Source: Dirofilaria immitis (lineage: Eukaryota > Nematoda > Chromadorea > Rhabditida > Onchocercidae). From it: a stretch of DNA of 64,000 nucleotides. Positions 53,241 to 64,000 of the stretch are shown here, in pieces; the stretch's first letter is position 1, and each line of letters begins with the position of its first letter. The notes under the pieces were generated by a model. That model made no database searches. It worked only from the letters and a program-made list of their open reading frames with translations, and had not been told where the DNA came from. Where the stretch lies: contig JAKNDB010000087.1 in the NCBI GenBank assembly GCA_024305405.1, positions 8,868,501 to 8,932,500 of the forward strand, given 5' to 3'. A program made the position numbers and the translations under genes.

Positions 53241-53254
53241 TTTGTTTCTTGCAG
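53241..53254 (+). promoter_or_regulatory. Putative spliced-leader acceptor of the SNAPC3 gene
   Basis: TTGTTTCTTGCAG ends 24 bases before the ATG at 53279 chosen as the start. Its strong pyrimidine tract and position fit a trans-splice site, though cis-splicing from an upstream exon is not excluded. Confidence 0.45.
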
Positions 53255-53278
53255 GTGAAAGAACTGAAGAGAGCAAAG

Positions 53279-56200
53279 ATGGCGATGGATAAGATTATCA
53301 AACCGGAGGAGAATGAATTCATTTCACCTCTTGTCAATTTCAATACATTCGGACAGGTATTTACGTACTTCCTCATCAGTTCCAACTGAATTCATTGGAA
53401 ATTCTGAGCATAGCTTGATTTTTCTAGATAATGCTTATGATTCTATCGAGATTGTCATCCATGCCATACCTTATATCTTATTCTTCTTATTACCTTCACT
53501 TTCACTTATTTCCTTCATCTTCAAACTTTTAGTGAGCAGAAAAATTTCTAGCAAAAATTTATATCCTATGGTCAAATTAAAATATGTTGTTGTTTGTGGG
53601 GATTTGTATGTCAGGTCGCACGGAAGCAACGAGATTGTTTACGAAATGTTGTTGCATTGGAACCATTATTCGAGTTCTCTTATCCAGGTGATATGCCTGA
53701 AGCACCATCACACATTCATAAACGTGTATTATTTGAAAGTGATGCTATAAATGATAGTGAAATAACAATTACAAAACTACAAAAAATATTCGGTATACAA
53801 AATGATGATGCAAAAGATATGATTTCTAGTTTGGAGTAAGTTTTACTTTTTAATGCTGTCGCACATCAAACTTTTTAAAACGAACATTGCATGAATTTAT
53901 CTTTTCATGAGTTGTTTTGAATTAAACTCCATGTTAAGTTAAAAGTGAAATGCACTATGAATTTCCTTCCTGGAAATAAAATGTATGAATTTTTAATCTA
54001 AATACGAGGTTAATTTTTCATTTTTAAGATAGAATATAGCATGAATTCTTATTTTTTTCCTTATTTTTTAAACGAATGCGGATTTTTAAAACAAAGCAGA
54101 TTATGAGTTTTTTTTAAAATTAAATCGATAAGGAATGTAACAATAAAATACATTAACATGACATTACAAAAGATGCATAAGGTGCGAAATCGATAAGCTT
54201 CTGCTGATTTATTGTACTAAATTAAATTAGTCAGTAAAACACCTTTGTTCATTTTGATAATGAACTTTCTTTCGGTGTAATGATATTGAACTCTCTCTCA
54301 ATCTCATGTTTATTTATTAAAAGTAAAAAGTTATTACTTGATATTATAAGGACTTGAAGTGTTAATTTGGAATTGTCTTTCATGTTTCGAAACTATAACT
54401 TAATTTTTTACAGTCTCACGATTATGACCTTGTTGTATTTTTAATTTTTATCGTACCAGGATTCTTTTACGTAAAATGATTTTTTCAGCGTCAATCATTT
54501 TGCTTTACTCAATAAACGAGATATATTCTTTCGGAAAAAGTTGATTTTGAAGATATACCAGCCAATACGGAATTAGAAACTTTGAAGTATGTAATTTGAT
54601 GATGCAAGCAGATTATTATATGTTATTCACTAAAATCTTGAGCAGCGAAAAGTTCATAGCATTATTATTGTTACTACTGTAGTGCTGATATAATCAGAAT
54701 ATCTTTCATTCAAAAATGTTGTCACTTTTACTAGACAATGGAAATCTTTCAGTTTCTTTATCCTTCTTTTGAGTACTTTTTTCGCGCACAATCGAACTGT
54801 TTTAATATAGAAATATTCAAAACTTTATTTAATTTATAGATTGAAGAAGAAAGTGCTGGATATGTTTAACCCTATCAAGAAAAAGCCAGCAGGTCCTTAC
54901 GATGATCCGCAGTGAATTTTGCCACTCTTGTTTTCATATTTTTTATTTTTAAAAATATTTTTATTTCATTATTTGAGACAAGAGAAACTTATGCTGCAGA
55001 AATTAAAACTTTTTTAAAAAAGAAATAATAGAAAAGAAAATCAGAGAAATTAGTTGCTGTTGAGAAAAGTGCGTCACACGAGAATAGATCTCTGATTTCA
55101 GACAGCGTGAACAAGATTTAAAAATGAGAAGGAATATACAACAGAGCATGTGCTACGGTAGCACTGTGCTCAAATATGGTGATTATCATGAAAATGTAGG
55201 TTTATACCGGTATGACTAAAAATGCAAATGGAAGACCAAATTATGTAATCAAAGTTGCCTCTTTTTGGCAGTTAAGTTTATTTTATCTAGTAGGCTCTCA
55301 AGTTCCTGCTTTCAGTTGCTACGATTATTGAATTTCAGGAAATGAGGCACTGTCGAAATGATGGATATAAGCAATCTGTAGTAAATGATATAGTGGTAAC
55401 GGTAGTCATTTGTAAACCGTACAATAAAGCTTTGGAGTATTTAGAAAAACGAAACGCAACGGTAAATTGTTTAAAGTCGCTTAAAAGTCTTGAGTTTAAA
55501 ACTTTTTTATTTTTAGCAACAACTTCCTTACATTTGAATGCTACTTATTTTTTTTTGAATTTTTTCGAATATCTTCATCTTTCGTCTATATACATAGTTT
55601 CAACTGGAATGACTATGTTTCGTAGAAAAGTAATCGAGTTTACAGCATTAAATTTCATTATATGTTTTGTTGCTAAATGATTTATAGAAATGTGTTCTTC
55701 CTTGTATTGAGTGCTAGGGACATACAGGACTGAAGCCGTTAATGAATCCTTCATATCTAAGTAAGAGTTAATTAAATATGAATCATTTATAGTTACGTCC
55801 ATACTGGCGATTTCTTTTGCGAGGTGAGACATCTTTGCTTGAGTTACATAGTTTATTTCGGTGTACCGCAGATTATGGGACTGCAGTAGATGAAGACAGA
55901 GTGCCACAACTGCATGATTTCAACATGGTTTATGAATTTTTAAGCTTTATCTCATTTCGAAGTTTGTTTTATAAGATTTTATTTTAAGAGTTAGTTGAAA
56001 TTGAATTGAGGAGAAAATTTTTGTTTTTGGAACATTTTGTTTACTCTTTTGCAAAATAAAATTTATATATTTCAGTTTAAATACCCGTCATCTTTCTTAT
56101 TTATTCATGATACGTTTTATATAGCTGAAACCTACACTGGATCTAAAGAAACACTGTTACAAATCGATAATTCAAAAATTGAACCTCATATAGATATTTC

Positions 56201-57400
56201 AGAGTAATTTGTTTTTATTAATCTCGCTAGTACAAATCTGTTCTTTCTCTGTTGTTCTTTTGATGTGTTTATTGTAAATGATGACCAATATACATGTATG
56301 TATACGTGAATCGTAGCATTATATATTCGTTAAAATATATTTGAGAATATTTCTCGATATAAATATGTAGTTGAGGGAATTTAATCTAAAAAGAAATTTA
56401 ATTTAATAATAATTGAAGGATTTTTTAATTTCGTAAATCATCACGTTATTATGCTTTTTTAATTCTTACATGTACGATTTTTAGACCTATACGTGAATGG
56501 ATGAAAAGAAAACCTAAAGATTTTGGTCCAGCCCAAGTCAAAAGTCTCAGTGAGGAAAAGGTAACTAAAGGATAAACTTCCTTAATCAATTGTAATCTTT
56601 ACCATGCTATATATTATTTATTGTTATAAATTAAATTATTTATTAAAGTATTTTCATTGCTATTGTGAGAAATATGCATGAGCATACAAGTCGAAGTTTT
56701 GTCTTTTTGTTCCTACAGTGATATTATATAATGTGATCATCGTAATCAATCTGTTTAGAAGTCAGCGATAATACAATTATAGGAAAAAATTATGTCTAAC
56801 CATTTTTTAGTTTCTTTTTTTCATTATCTTCAGTTATTATTTCAGATTAAAGATTTGGTGTGTCGCCTTGGATATCCGTATGTTTATGTTCATCAAGGTA
56901 ATTGCGAGCATGTTTTCTTCTTCACCGATTTGCGATTGATGGATGTACAAGATTATCCGATCGATTTTCCTCAGAAATTATCTGATACAAGTTTGGAAAA
57001 CTACTGCATTACGTGCCATAAAAGAATAGCGGAGTAAGTCATTATATTTTAGAACTCATTTGATTTCGTCCTTGAAAAATGATGACAGCAATTGATCAGT
57101 GACCGACTGCCGGCATTTATATAAGCAAAACGAGGGAAAAAAAAGGAAAATGTATGGAAAAAAGGATACATTTTTCATTCTTTTAGTATTCATATTTTAA
57201 TTATTTGCATATTTTTTAATTTTCCTTAGCCGCTTATCTACTTCTATTTCAGTTGGATAGTTGAAAGTGAAAGTTTCCCGATAAGTCCAGCTCATATGTG
57301 CGATGACTGTTATAGAAACTTCCATTATATCCTTTCTTATCGTCGGAATATTGATTCTAGGGCATATGTTTATATGGATCCATCCATTTTGCAATACTAA
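53279..57400 (+). CDS. snRNA-activating protein complex subunit 3 (SNAPC3/SNAP50), 11 exons
   Basis: SNAPC3 is a DNA-binding core subunit of the complex that recognises the proximal sequence element of snRNA promoters in the nucleus. Exons: 53279-53356, 53615-53835, 54489-54586, 54840-54911, 55102-55195, 55339-55461, 55793-55927, 56076-56203, 56485-56560, 56846-57033, 57253-57400. The C-terminal SNAP50 domain is diagnostic: CRLGYPYVYVHQGNCEH, FFFTDLRL, YCITCHK, MCDDCYRNFHY and VYMDPS, with Cys/His residues for zinc. Upstream, IPANTELETL matches the family's IPENTDL region and LLELHSLFRC its LRDSIRC region. One A must be added in the A run 54535-54539 to keep frame; the exons then total 454 codons including stop, near the human protein's length. 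Phases agree at every junction. Codons before ATG 53279 are open to the acceptor, so an upstream start is possible. Confidence 0.88.
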
Positions 57401-58320
57401 TGACTCATTGTCATCTATTTCATTTAATTAATGTATATAATTTAGTATGCATGCCCCATTCATATTTGATTTCATGTAAAATTGCGAGCTTAAAGGAAAC
57501 TGGAAAAGTTTTGATATATAGGCTATGATCTCCTTCTTCAAATTTATTGTTAAAGTTTTTATTTTATTTTGATTCTCACATGCTTTTTTTTAAATAATAT
57601 AAAAATAGAAAACTTCATGAAATCTTTCTTCAATACTATCATTATTGTCAGTGTGAAGTTACCGAACTGAGCTATGGTTGGTGCTTGATAAGCATTTGAT
57701 GTAACTGATAATTGAGTACATGGACAAAGGTATTATATGAACAAAGGAATCAAAAATAAAGGATTATGTATTCATTTGACAGATAAAGCTAATCGCAACA
57801 GTGAATTGTATAGGCATACAATAAGTAAAGCTGTAGTAGGTCATCTAATATGTAACAGATAAAGCCAATGAGTAATTAACGATCATCTAGCCCTTAAAAG
57901 AAGCCGCGAATACAACGGGTATTGTTTGACGTCAATCATTTGCAATGTTCCTTAGAGTTGTGAATTGAGCTATTGTACAGAAAAATTCCAGCATTTGACT
58001 AAGAAAAATTAATGCAAAGAATTTCTATAATATACATTTCAAATTACAAAGGTACTTTGGTTATAGTGATCTTTTAAAATTTATAAATTATTTCGGTCTT
58101 TCTGACAGTAGAAGAAGAACGAATATAATCAAAAAATCATTTAGAATTTCAATTGTTTCACACATTAAGTGCCTCAAATATATCACTGAGTTCGAAAAAT
58201 AAATTGTATGTTTGGTTCATAGAATTTTATCAGGGATGTTTAAAATATGATGGAGTTGTGATTTGGAAATATAATAAATCATTTAATTCATGAAATTCAA
58301 ATTTCATATTCCAATGTTTT
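57401..58320. other. Interval downstream of SNAPC3
   Basis: No coding frame or RNA gene was recognised. It must hold the SNAPC3 3' UTR; no AATAAA was seen close to the stop codon. Confidence 0.4.
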
Positions 58321-58429
58321 ACAGATAAATTCCGTTAAGATATCGATTACGATTTCGAAACCTATGGATTTCCTAAAATTAAGAAGGACACATCCTTGAT
58401 TGCCAATGATCATCTATATAATCCTTGTT

Positions 58430-58790
58430 TCCCAGGTATGTCTCCTAATCCATCCTTTCCTTGTTTCCCAATCCGCTCCATCTTTCCTCGAAGTCCTTGT
58501 ATTTCTCGCGGTCCTGTCGGTCCTTTCTCATCATCTGATCCATTCGGTCTTGGAATCTGTTATTGTAATGGACCGCAAATCTGAAAATTTACAAATACTT
58601 TGAAGCCTGTTTTTTAAACATATCTTTTCCCATCTAAAAACAATCTATTTGAGAATTGCTTGGATTGTGAAAAGTAATGACTAATAGGAAAATATTCAAA
58701 GATAACCAATAGGAAACTACGAAAAATTATGCGTTGGCATCGACTGTCTGAAATGAATTGTATTCACAAGTAATAGAAATTTAAAAAAAA
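58430..58790 (-). pseudogene. Collagen-gene remnant, copy B, with eroded Gly-X-Y repeat
   Basis: On the minus strand, after a TTTTCAG site near 58582, the frame contains a Gly-X-Y run of about 15 triplets (GPN GSD DEK GPT GPR and on) in which about four obligatory glycines have become Glu or Asp. Those are single G-to-A changes of GGN codons, which disrupt a collagen helix. Upstream blocks at 58600-58790, including AATACAATTCATTTCAGAC, match copy A at 51.5-51.7 kb. A further matching block occurs near 58324-58400 and 50418-50490. The parent was probably a cuticle collagen gene. Confidence 0.55.
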
Positions 58791-58839
58791 ATTCTTTTTC
58801 TTTTCAAATAACCAAATTTTGAACATTACTCTTTTTGTT

Positions 58840-59287
58840 TGGCTTATAATAAAATTGAGAAAATAATAAATGGAAAATAATTGTAGGAAAAAATATATGA
58901 CATATTGGTGGTCACAATGCGCTGGTTATCTTCAACATAAGTACGCATATAAAAATCGATTTGATATGATTAGATCTGCTCCGATCCATGAATTAACGTT
59001 TACATGTAATAACCAGTCAATCTCATGATGATGGCAGATGTACTCATTATTTAACGATTAATCTTCATCTTCATTATCACTCTTTCTCCTTCCTTTCAAC
59101 TCTTTTCTTATTTTATCCAATGATATTTTTAGAATTTTCTAAAAAATTTGAAAGTAAAAATGTTTTTTTCTATTCTTTTCCAAATTTTTTTATATATATT
59201 ACCTTTTATATAAAGTTGAAAGTAAGCTAAATATCATTATGATTTTCAAAATCGATAACATTCATCAAATACAACCTAAATTTTAAT
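58840..59287. other. Interval upstream of the lipase gene
   Basis: AT-rich DNA without a recognised feature; presumably includes the lipase promoter. Confidence 0.35.
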
Positions 59288-59299
59288 TAATTAATTTAG
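59288..59299 (+). promoter_or_regulatory. Acceptor-like site upstream of the lipase start codon
   Basis: AATTAATTTAG ends 68 bases before ATG 59368. It is a possible trans-splice acceptor. Confidence 0.25.
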
Positions 59300-59367
59300 G
59301 ACACGAGGACTTTTCGATCAATTGAATGAAATTTCTCTTTATTTGATATTTCTAAATTAAACGGAAT

Positions 59368-61049
59368 ATGTGGCTGTCTGTTTTGATAATTTTCCATAGT
59401 GCGCGAGCCGATTTTACGACACATTTCCGCTCATTCATTCATAACAACTACGGTGTTGCTATTGCTCAAGCACTGGAACGTACTGATTTAGGAAAAAGTG
59501 CAAGTTTTGGTGGTAAGCTAAGCAGTGATGACAAACTAAATAACCAGGCTGTTATACTAATTCATGATAGCGGTAACAAAATTAATCGATTTCAGGTATT
59601 TCTTAGTTTATTGGTCAATGAAATTATATATAAGGATGAATTATTTATCTATCAGAGACAAGATATTGAATTTTCATGCCTATATAATAAAAGTTGCTTA
59701 ACTGATGTGAAATAAAATCAAATCATTCATTCGCCCAGTAAACGTAAATTCATACAGACCAAATAAACTAATAAAATCATTTGCTAGTTAAATCTTAGTT
59801 CATGTCTTTAAAAGACAATTACTAGCTTTGGAAACGTTGTAAAATTTCCTGCAGAGAATGGTTGATCATTTGCTTAATAAAGGTTACATTCGATCCGAAA
59901 TTTATGGCACAACATGGGGTGATGGTCAGTTGACATCAGTTGGATTAGTTGATATGAAGTGTTCTTATGTTAAACAGATCAGGTACAAGATATTTCCCGT
60001 TATATTTTGTGCTTTATTGATTTTTATAAAGTAAAGATTGGAAATATTTCGTCGGATTTTTGAAAATTGATTGATAAAGAGGAAATGATACAAAAAAATT
60101 TTAATCGTAAAAGTTTAATCATAAAAGTAATTTTTTTTGAGGAGTATGATAATCGCTGTTCGTCAGTACACCGGTACACGAGTTGATGTGATTGCATATG
60201 GGATGGGTTCACCGTTGGCTCGAAAAGCAATCCTTGGCGGGGATTGCGTCGATACTCGTGAAATTCTTGGTTAATTTTGGAGCGATCTTACATAGATATC
60301 ACAAATTGATTCCGAAGTGATTAATAATTAAGAATCCATAAACCTTCATGAGAATGAAAACGATGATAGGATCGCTTTCTTCTTCCTTAACCAATAATAT
60401 TTTTCTTTGGTAATACTTGAAATCCATATTTGATATAATTACATTTTTTCCTTCCAAAGTTTAATTTTAGATATCGAGACAGCTTATTTTATGCAATATC
60501 TTTTCAGGTCCACCACTCACCGAATTAATCGATACATATTTGAGTGTTGCTGGTGCTAACTACGGTATCGCGTCATGCATTATACCGATACCGGTAGGTG
60601 CGTGCAATCGTAGAACTGGTTTGCACTGTCGATCAACATTTTTGCAAGATATTAACGGACAAACTCACTATGAAGGCACTTTCGTCTTTAGCATTTTTTC
60701 GGATTCCGATGAAAAGGTAGCACATTCACTGAATTCATGATAACGAATAACTAGCAATGAGCAATATATGGTTTTCTTGATATAATCACTGAGCAATGTA
60801 TGGTTTTCTTGATATAATCACTTTATTTTCATAATTCATTCATACAGAAAAGGAAATTCATCTGGTATTTTTACAAAATATTTTTATCTGGAACTGAATT
60901 GCAGATTGGTTATCGTGGTTGCAACACGCTACTGAGTCCGATCAGAGGTGAAACCGGATTCGTAAAAAGAGTTTCTAAGTCACGATCTTACTATTGATAA
61001 TACATATGAGATGCAACGGAACTTTATTCAGAAACAACGGCCAATCTGA
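59368..61049 (+). CDS. Secreted lipase-family protein (nematode lips type) lacking the catalytic serine; frame break near the 3' end
   Basis: Exons: 59368-59595, 59855-59982, 60142-60269, 60508-60716, 60905-60997 (TGA as printed). The protein starts with a signal peptide (MWLSVLIIFHSARA), then FTTHFRSFIHNNYG, ERTDLGKSASFGGK, YGTTWGD, VRQYTG, GSPLARKAILGG, LSVAGANYG and GACNRRTGL, all family landmarks of the alpha/beta-hydrolase lipases expanded in nematodes. The nucleophile elbow, usually G-x-S-x-G, reads AYGMG, so the Ser is Gly. The HG near the N-terminal oxyanion region reads HD. As printed the last exon ends KRVSKSRSYY; removing one A (or adding two) at 60964-60968 opens a frame with LSHDLTIDN, containing the expected catalytic His, and stopping at 61047-61049. 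It is either a secreted pseudoenzyme or an early pseudogene. Confidence 0.82.
60759..60822. repeat. 32-bp tandem duplication in the last lipase intron
   Basis: GAGCAATATATGGTTTTC... at 60759-60790 is repeated at 60791-60822 with one A/G difference. Confidence 0.95.
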
Positions 61050-61050
61050 G

Positions 61051-61056
61051 AATAAA
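61051..61056 (+). terminator. AATAAA just after the lipase stop codon
   Basis: The hexamer begins one base after the TGA of the extended frame (61047-61049). A very short 3' UTR would result; it may be coincidental in AT-rich DNA. Confidence 0.3.
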
Positions 61057-61059
61057 TTG

Positions 61060-64000
61060 TTTTTCCCATACTGTTCATCACATCCTTGTAGTTAACATTT
61101 TTTTTTCGATCGTTGCTCATTTGGAAAAGATACATATAAAAATTTTTAGATTTGAAAAAGTCAAAAGAATCCATATCATAATATTAGAATTAGCAGCTCC
61201 TCAAACGATGATTGATTTATTAATATTTCACTAAGAGAGGTTACATGGTTTCCGAAAATTCAAAGAATTATTCTATTCATCAACAATCGAAAAATTTTCT
61301 TTCCAGTAAATCAAGAATCGACTGAGAGATATTTTTATAGTTCTACTTTCTAATTGTTGATAGATATCGAGGATTTTCCGATATTCGATTAATAGAGGAA
61401 TTCTGCGATTCTTATTTGACTGAGATATGAAGAGTTTTCGAATAAAATAATGTACAGTATATGTTATTGTTAATATTACTACATCACCAAATAGGCAAAG
61501 TTAATCGTAATGAATGTCCAAAGATTATTTTTGTCATCTTTTTCTAACTGTCATCATACGTGTGATGTTAAACTTATTTATGCGAAAACTACTGATAATT
61601 AATATAAAAGATATCGTTTCTTTTTATTTTGATTTGTCATAAAATTTAGAACTTCCCGTAACATTGTATCGCGCTGTTCAAGTAGTGATGATAAACTCTA
61701 ATGTCAAAATTAAAGCGTAATGGTCATCAGAAACTTCAAGTAAACTAAAGAGTATATTATATGTTGTAGTATTTTTTTAGCAGTTGAATTTATAACACAC
61801 ATCTCAAAACAATATTGGACTTTGCGGAAAAGTTTAATAGCTGATCCAGTCGCTTATTAAATCATCTTCTACGCAATATATCACCGTCTAATTATGTAAT
61901 AGTATTACATTATTCATGTAATTCAACTATTTAAATAGATGCCTACAAGTTCCAAAAAAACTATTCCAACTTAATCACTTAATCATGAGAAGTTTTTATT
62001 GTAAATCGAAATAAAATACACAAATATGCATGTGACAGATACGACAATATAGAGACAAGGACAGATTAAGTTCGAGGTCAATGAATTGATAAATCCTAAA
62101 TTTTTTCGGAAAAATAGACAAATTTTGGATTCGAATAATTATACAAAAACGTCAAAACTATTAACTGCATGTTTCTAACTCCTTTACAGTAGTCACGCTC
62201 TTATATGAAATGCTTGTTCAGTCGATTATTAGTTCACGGAACAGTAGTTCACGAATATCAACGCCTTAACAAAAACGATAACAGTACAGTTTTCAGACAT
62301 CAGATACGAATCATTTAAAGTTATCATGAAAAATATTTCGAGACAATACAACTCAGTTGTTAGCGCGATATTTGGCATAATATTACATATAAAATGACGT
62401 ATTTTTGTAACATATGCATGCAGTGAATTACAACTTTTCTTTTTAAATGATAAAATTTTATACAAATCTGGAGTTCAACCAGATGATATATGAAACAGGA
62501 CAAGTCATGATTGACATATTTGTGAACCTTTTCTTGGATCATTGATACGTTTGTTGTAATGACAAAATGCTATCATTGTATTGCTATAAAATTAATAAAC
62601 ATTTGCGATAGATATATGACATATGCGAGTATTTATTTTATATTAATTTTTGGAAAAATGGTTTCAAATGAAAGTGTATCAATCAAGCTCTTATGTCTTG
62701 GATAATCCCTCCTGATTATGGATAATGCTCTTCTTTTCAATTTATCAGGGACTGTATCATTTAAGAGTTTTATACTATAATCCTATGTTGAACATTCAAC
62801 TATGTACTTGTTAATTCTAAAATGTTTGTTTATTAAAATATCTCTACTAAAAATCATTTATCTTGCAAAATATGTCTGTTAAAGTAATCTATAATTAGAG
62901 AAATGAAACAGATTAAAACATTCCATTTACACGAATTTTAGCCTTACAGGCAATTAGTTTCAGATTCATTATTTTGGTGTATCTATAGAAATAGCACAAA
63001 GCCCATCACATCTTCTGCATACTGTCAACAGTGATAATGAATATCATTCTATCACCATTTGGTGACCCAACAGTAGAAAGAAAAATTTCTAAAAGTAACT
63101 GTCATTATTAGAAAATTAACAATTAATTTTATCATTCATTTGGTCACTATAGTTTCATCGTACTTCTTCGCGTTCTTAAGATTATAAATACCTTAATTTG
63201 CCAGTTTATAGTGTATCTATCAATCATGTCATTGGCAAAAGACAATAACGTAAAAGCGAACAAAAAAACAATATGTCTGGATACACTCGGATGAATTTTG
63301 TGAAGACTTCAAAAAAAGCTTTCGATTTAAAAAAATATTTTCATGGATAAACGGAAAAAGAAGAACCAGTCGACACTGAATAAAAAGTGAAGCAAAAAAA
63401 AACAGAAAAATGGTTATAGCATCTTATATCACATAACAATAAACACCAGTCTCATACAACATCGTATTTTCAAAGCCAATCCCGGAGAGAAACTTAATAT
63501 TTCTTTTCCTGAAAGAACTTCTTGGACTATATGGCATACATATCATCGCTGCATTTCGAAAAATTCAATTTTATGTTAGCTACTACGACAGTTTTGCTTA
63601 ACTTAATCTTACAGTCTGAGAGTATTTGAAATGAAATGCTTCAAATTATCTAATTAATGACCCATCATGAGAACGATAAACTAACTAATACTATTACAGC
63701 AGCATATAATAGATACAAGAATCTCGAAAGCAGCCGAGGCTGAAGTGCGACATGTTCCTTTCCAACTTTCTATAAAAATGACAAACAGAATTTAGTCTAA
63801 AATCTAAATAGCAAAATTCTTCCTGTAAATGGAATAAAATGTACAAGCAAAGGTTACATATCGCACTAACTTGAACCGAGGAATAATAAATAAGACAAAG
63901 AAAGGAGCAAAACATTGAAGAATGACATAGAATACAAGAATACAAAGAAAATATAAATTCATTGTTGCGCAAACAGGAAAGGAAAAGCACTTGCTGGTAC
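61060..64000. other. Right-hand interval without a supported gene
   Basis: Sequence complexity is somewhat higher than in the left half. Several short open frames occur; the longest, 98 codons on the minus strand at 63694-63990, is Cys/Phe/Leu/Ser-rich and has no recognisable domain. The interval may be the 3' UTR or introns of a gene beyond the right edge. Confidence 0.35.

Noticed and set aside
53313..53750. 145-codon plus-strand frame
   Set aside because: Out-of-frame shadow overlapping SNAPC3 exons 1 and 2 and the intron between.
54500..54915. A separate gene ending at TGA 54912-54914
   Set aside because: The TGA lies just inside a GTGAAT donor; splicing to 55102 keeps frame and continues the SNAPC3 family alignment.
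55688..55760. Plus-strand patch FFLVLSARDIQ, resembling the SNAPC3 LVLGSQ region
   Set aside because: No splice phase fits; the exon at 55793-55927 supplies the matching region with correct phase.
55575..55907. 110-codon minus-strand frame
   Set aside because: Antisense to SNAPC3 exon 7 (55793-55927), which is phase-consistent and matches the family.
58396..58603. Proline-periodic plus-strand frames
   Set aside because: They are the antisense of the minus-strand Gly-X-Y collagen remnant.
1..64000. tRNA, rRNA, CRISPR array, transposase, or bacterial endosymbiont insertion
   Set aside because: No cloverleaf with a GGTTCGA-type box, no regular spacer-repeat array, no transposase motif and no bacterial-like gene was seen by eye; a tRNA scan and a search against Wolbachia would be decisive.

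Overview
The window reads as nuclear DNA of a parasitic nematode, most likely a filarial (clade III) worm. It is very AT-rich, genes are cut into many short exons by GT-AG introns with TTTCAG/TTTTAG-type acceptors, several start codons sit 8-25 bases after an acceptor-like site (as expected for spliced-leader trans-splicing), and the recognisable proteins look most like nematode family members. No tRNA, rRNA, CRISPR, bacterial or viral gene was recognised. Species was not determined.

Layout. 1-6.1 kb: candidate 5' exons of an unidentified minus-strand gene that would run off the left edge. 6.1-20.3 kb: gene-poor AT-rich DNA with diverged tandem repeats. 20.38-24.94 kb (+): tyrosine hydroxylase (cat-2 type), 12 exons. 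25.99-28.62 kb (-): a catalytically dead carbonic-anhydrase-related protein (CARP X/XI class), 8 exons, convergent with cat-2. 28.7-52 kb: mostly gene-poor, with a UBA2-like fragment (33.3 kb), a small two-exon minus-strand gene model (36-37.2 kb), orphan exon-like patches (41.9, 45.3, 47.9 kb), a roughly 300-bp ATT microsatellite (44 kb), a decayed coding patch (49.8-50.3 kb) and a collagen remnant (51.4 kb). 52.2-57.4 kb (+): a filamin-like exon, then the snRNA-activating complex subunit SNAPC3/SNAP50 gene, 11 exons. 58.4-58.8 kb: a second collagen remnant paralogous to that at 51.4 kb. 59.37-61.05 kb (+): a secreted lipase-family protein whose serine nucleophile is replaced by glycine. 61.1-64 kb: no supported gene.

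How the genes relate. cat-2 makes L-DOPA for dopamine; CARP X/XI proteins are neuronal secreted proteins; SNAPC3 drives snRNA transcription; the lipase would act outside the cell. There is no evidence for one shared pathway or operon.

The main cross-cutting observation is that three confidently assigned genes (cat-2, CARP, SNAPC3) and one candidate exon (left edge) become open with correct splice phase only if one base is added in a short A/T homopolymer, six places in all, three of them in cat-2. With those bases, the exon sums are exact multiples of three. This points to systematic homopolymer under-calling in the assembly rather than to pseudogenes. The lipase frame break (needs -1 or +2) plus its lost nucleophile, and the AT instead of GT donor in the CARP gene, are different in kind and may be real.
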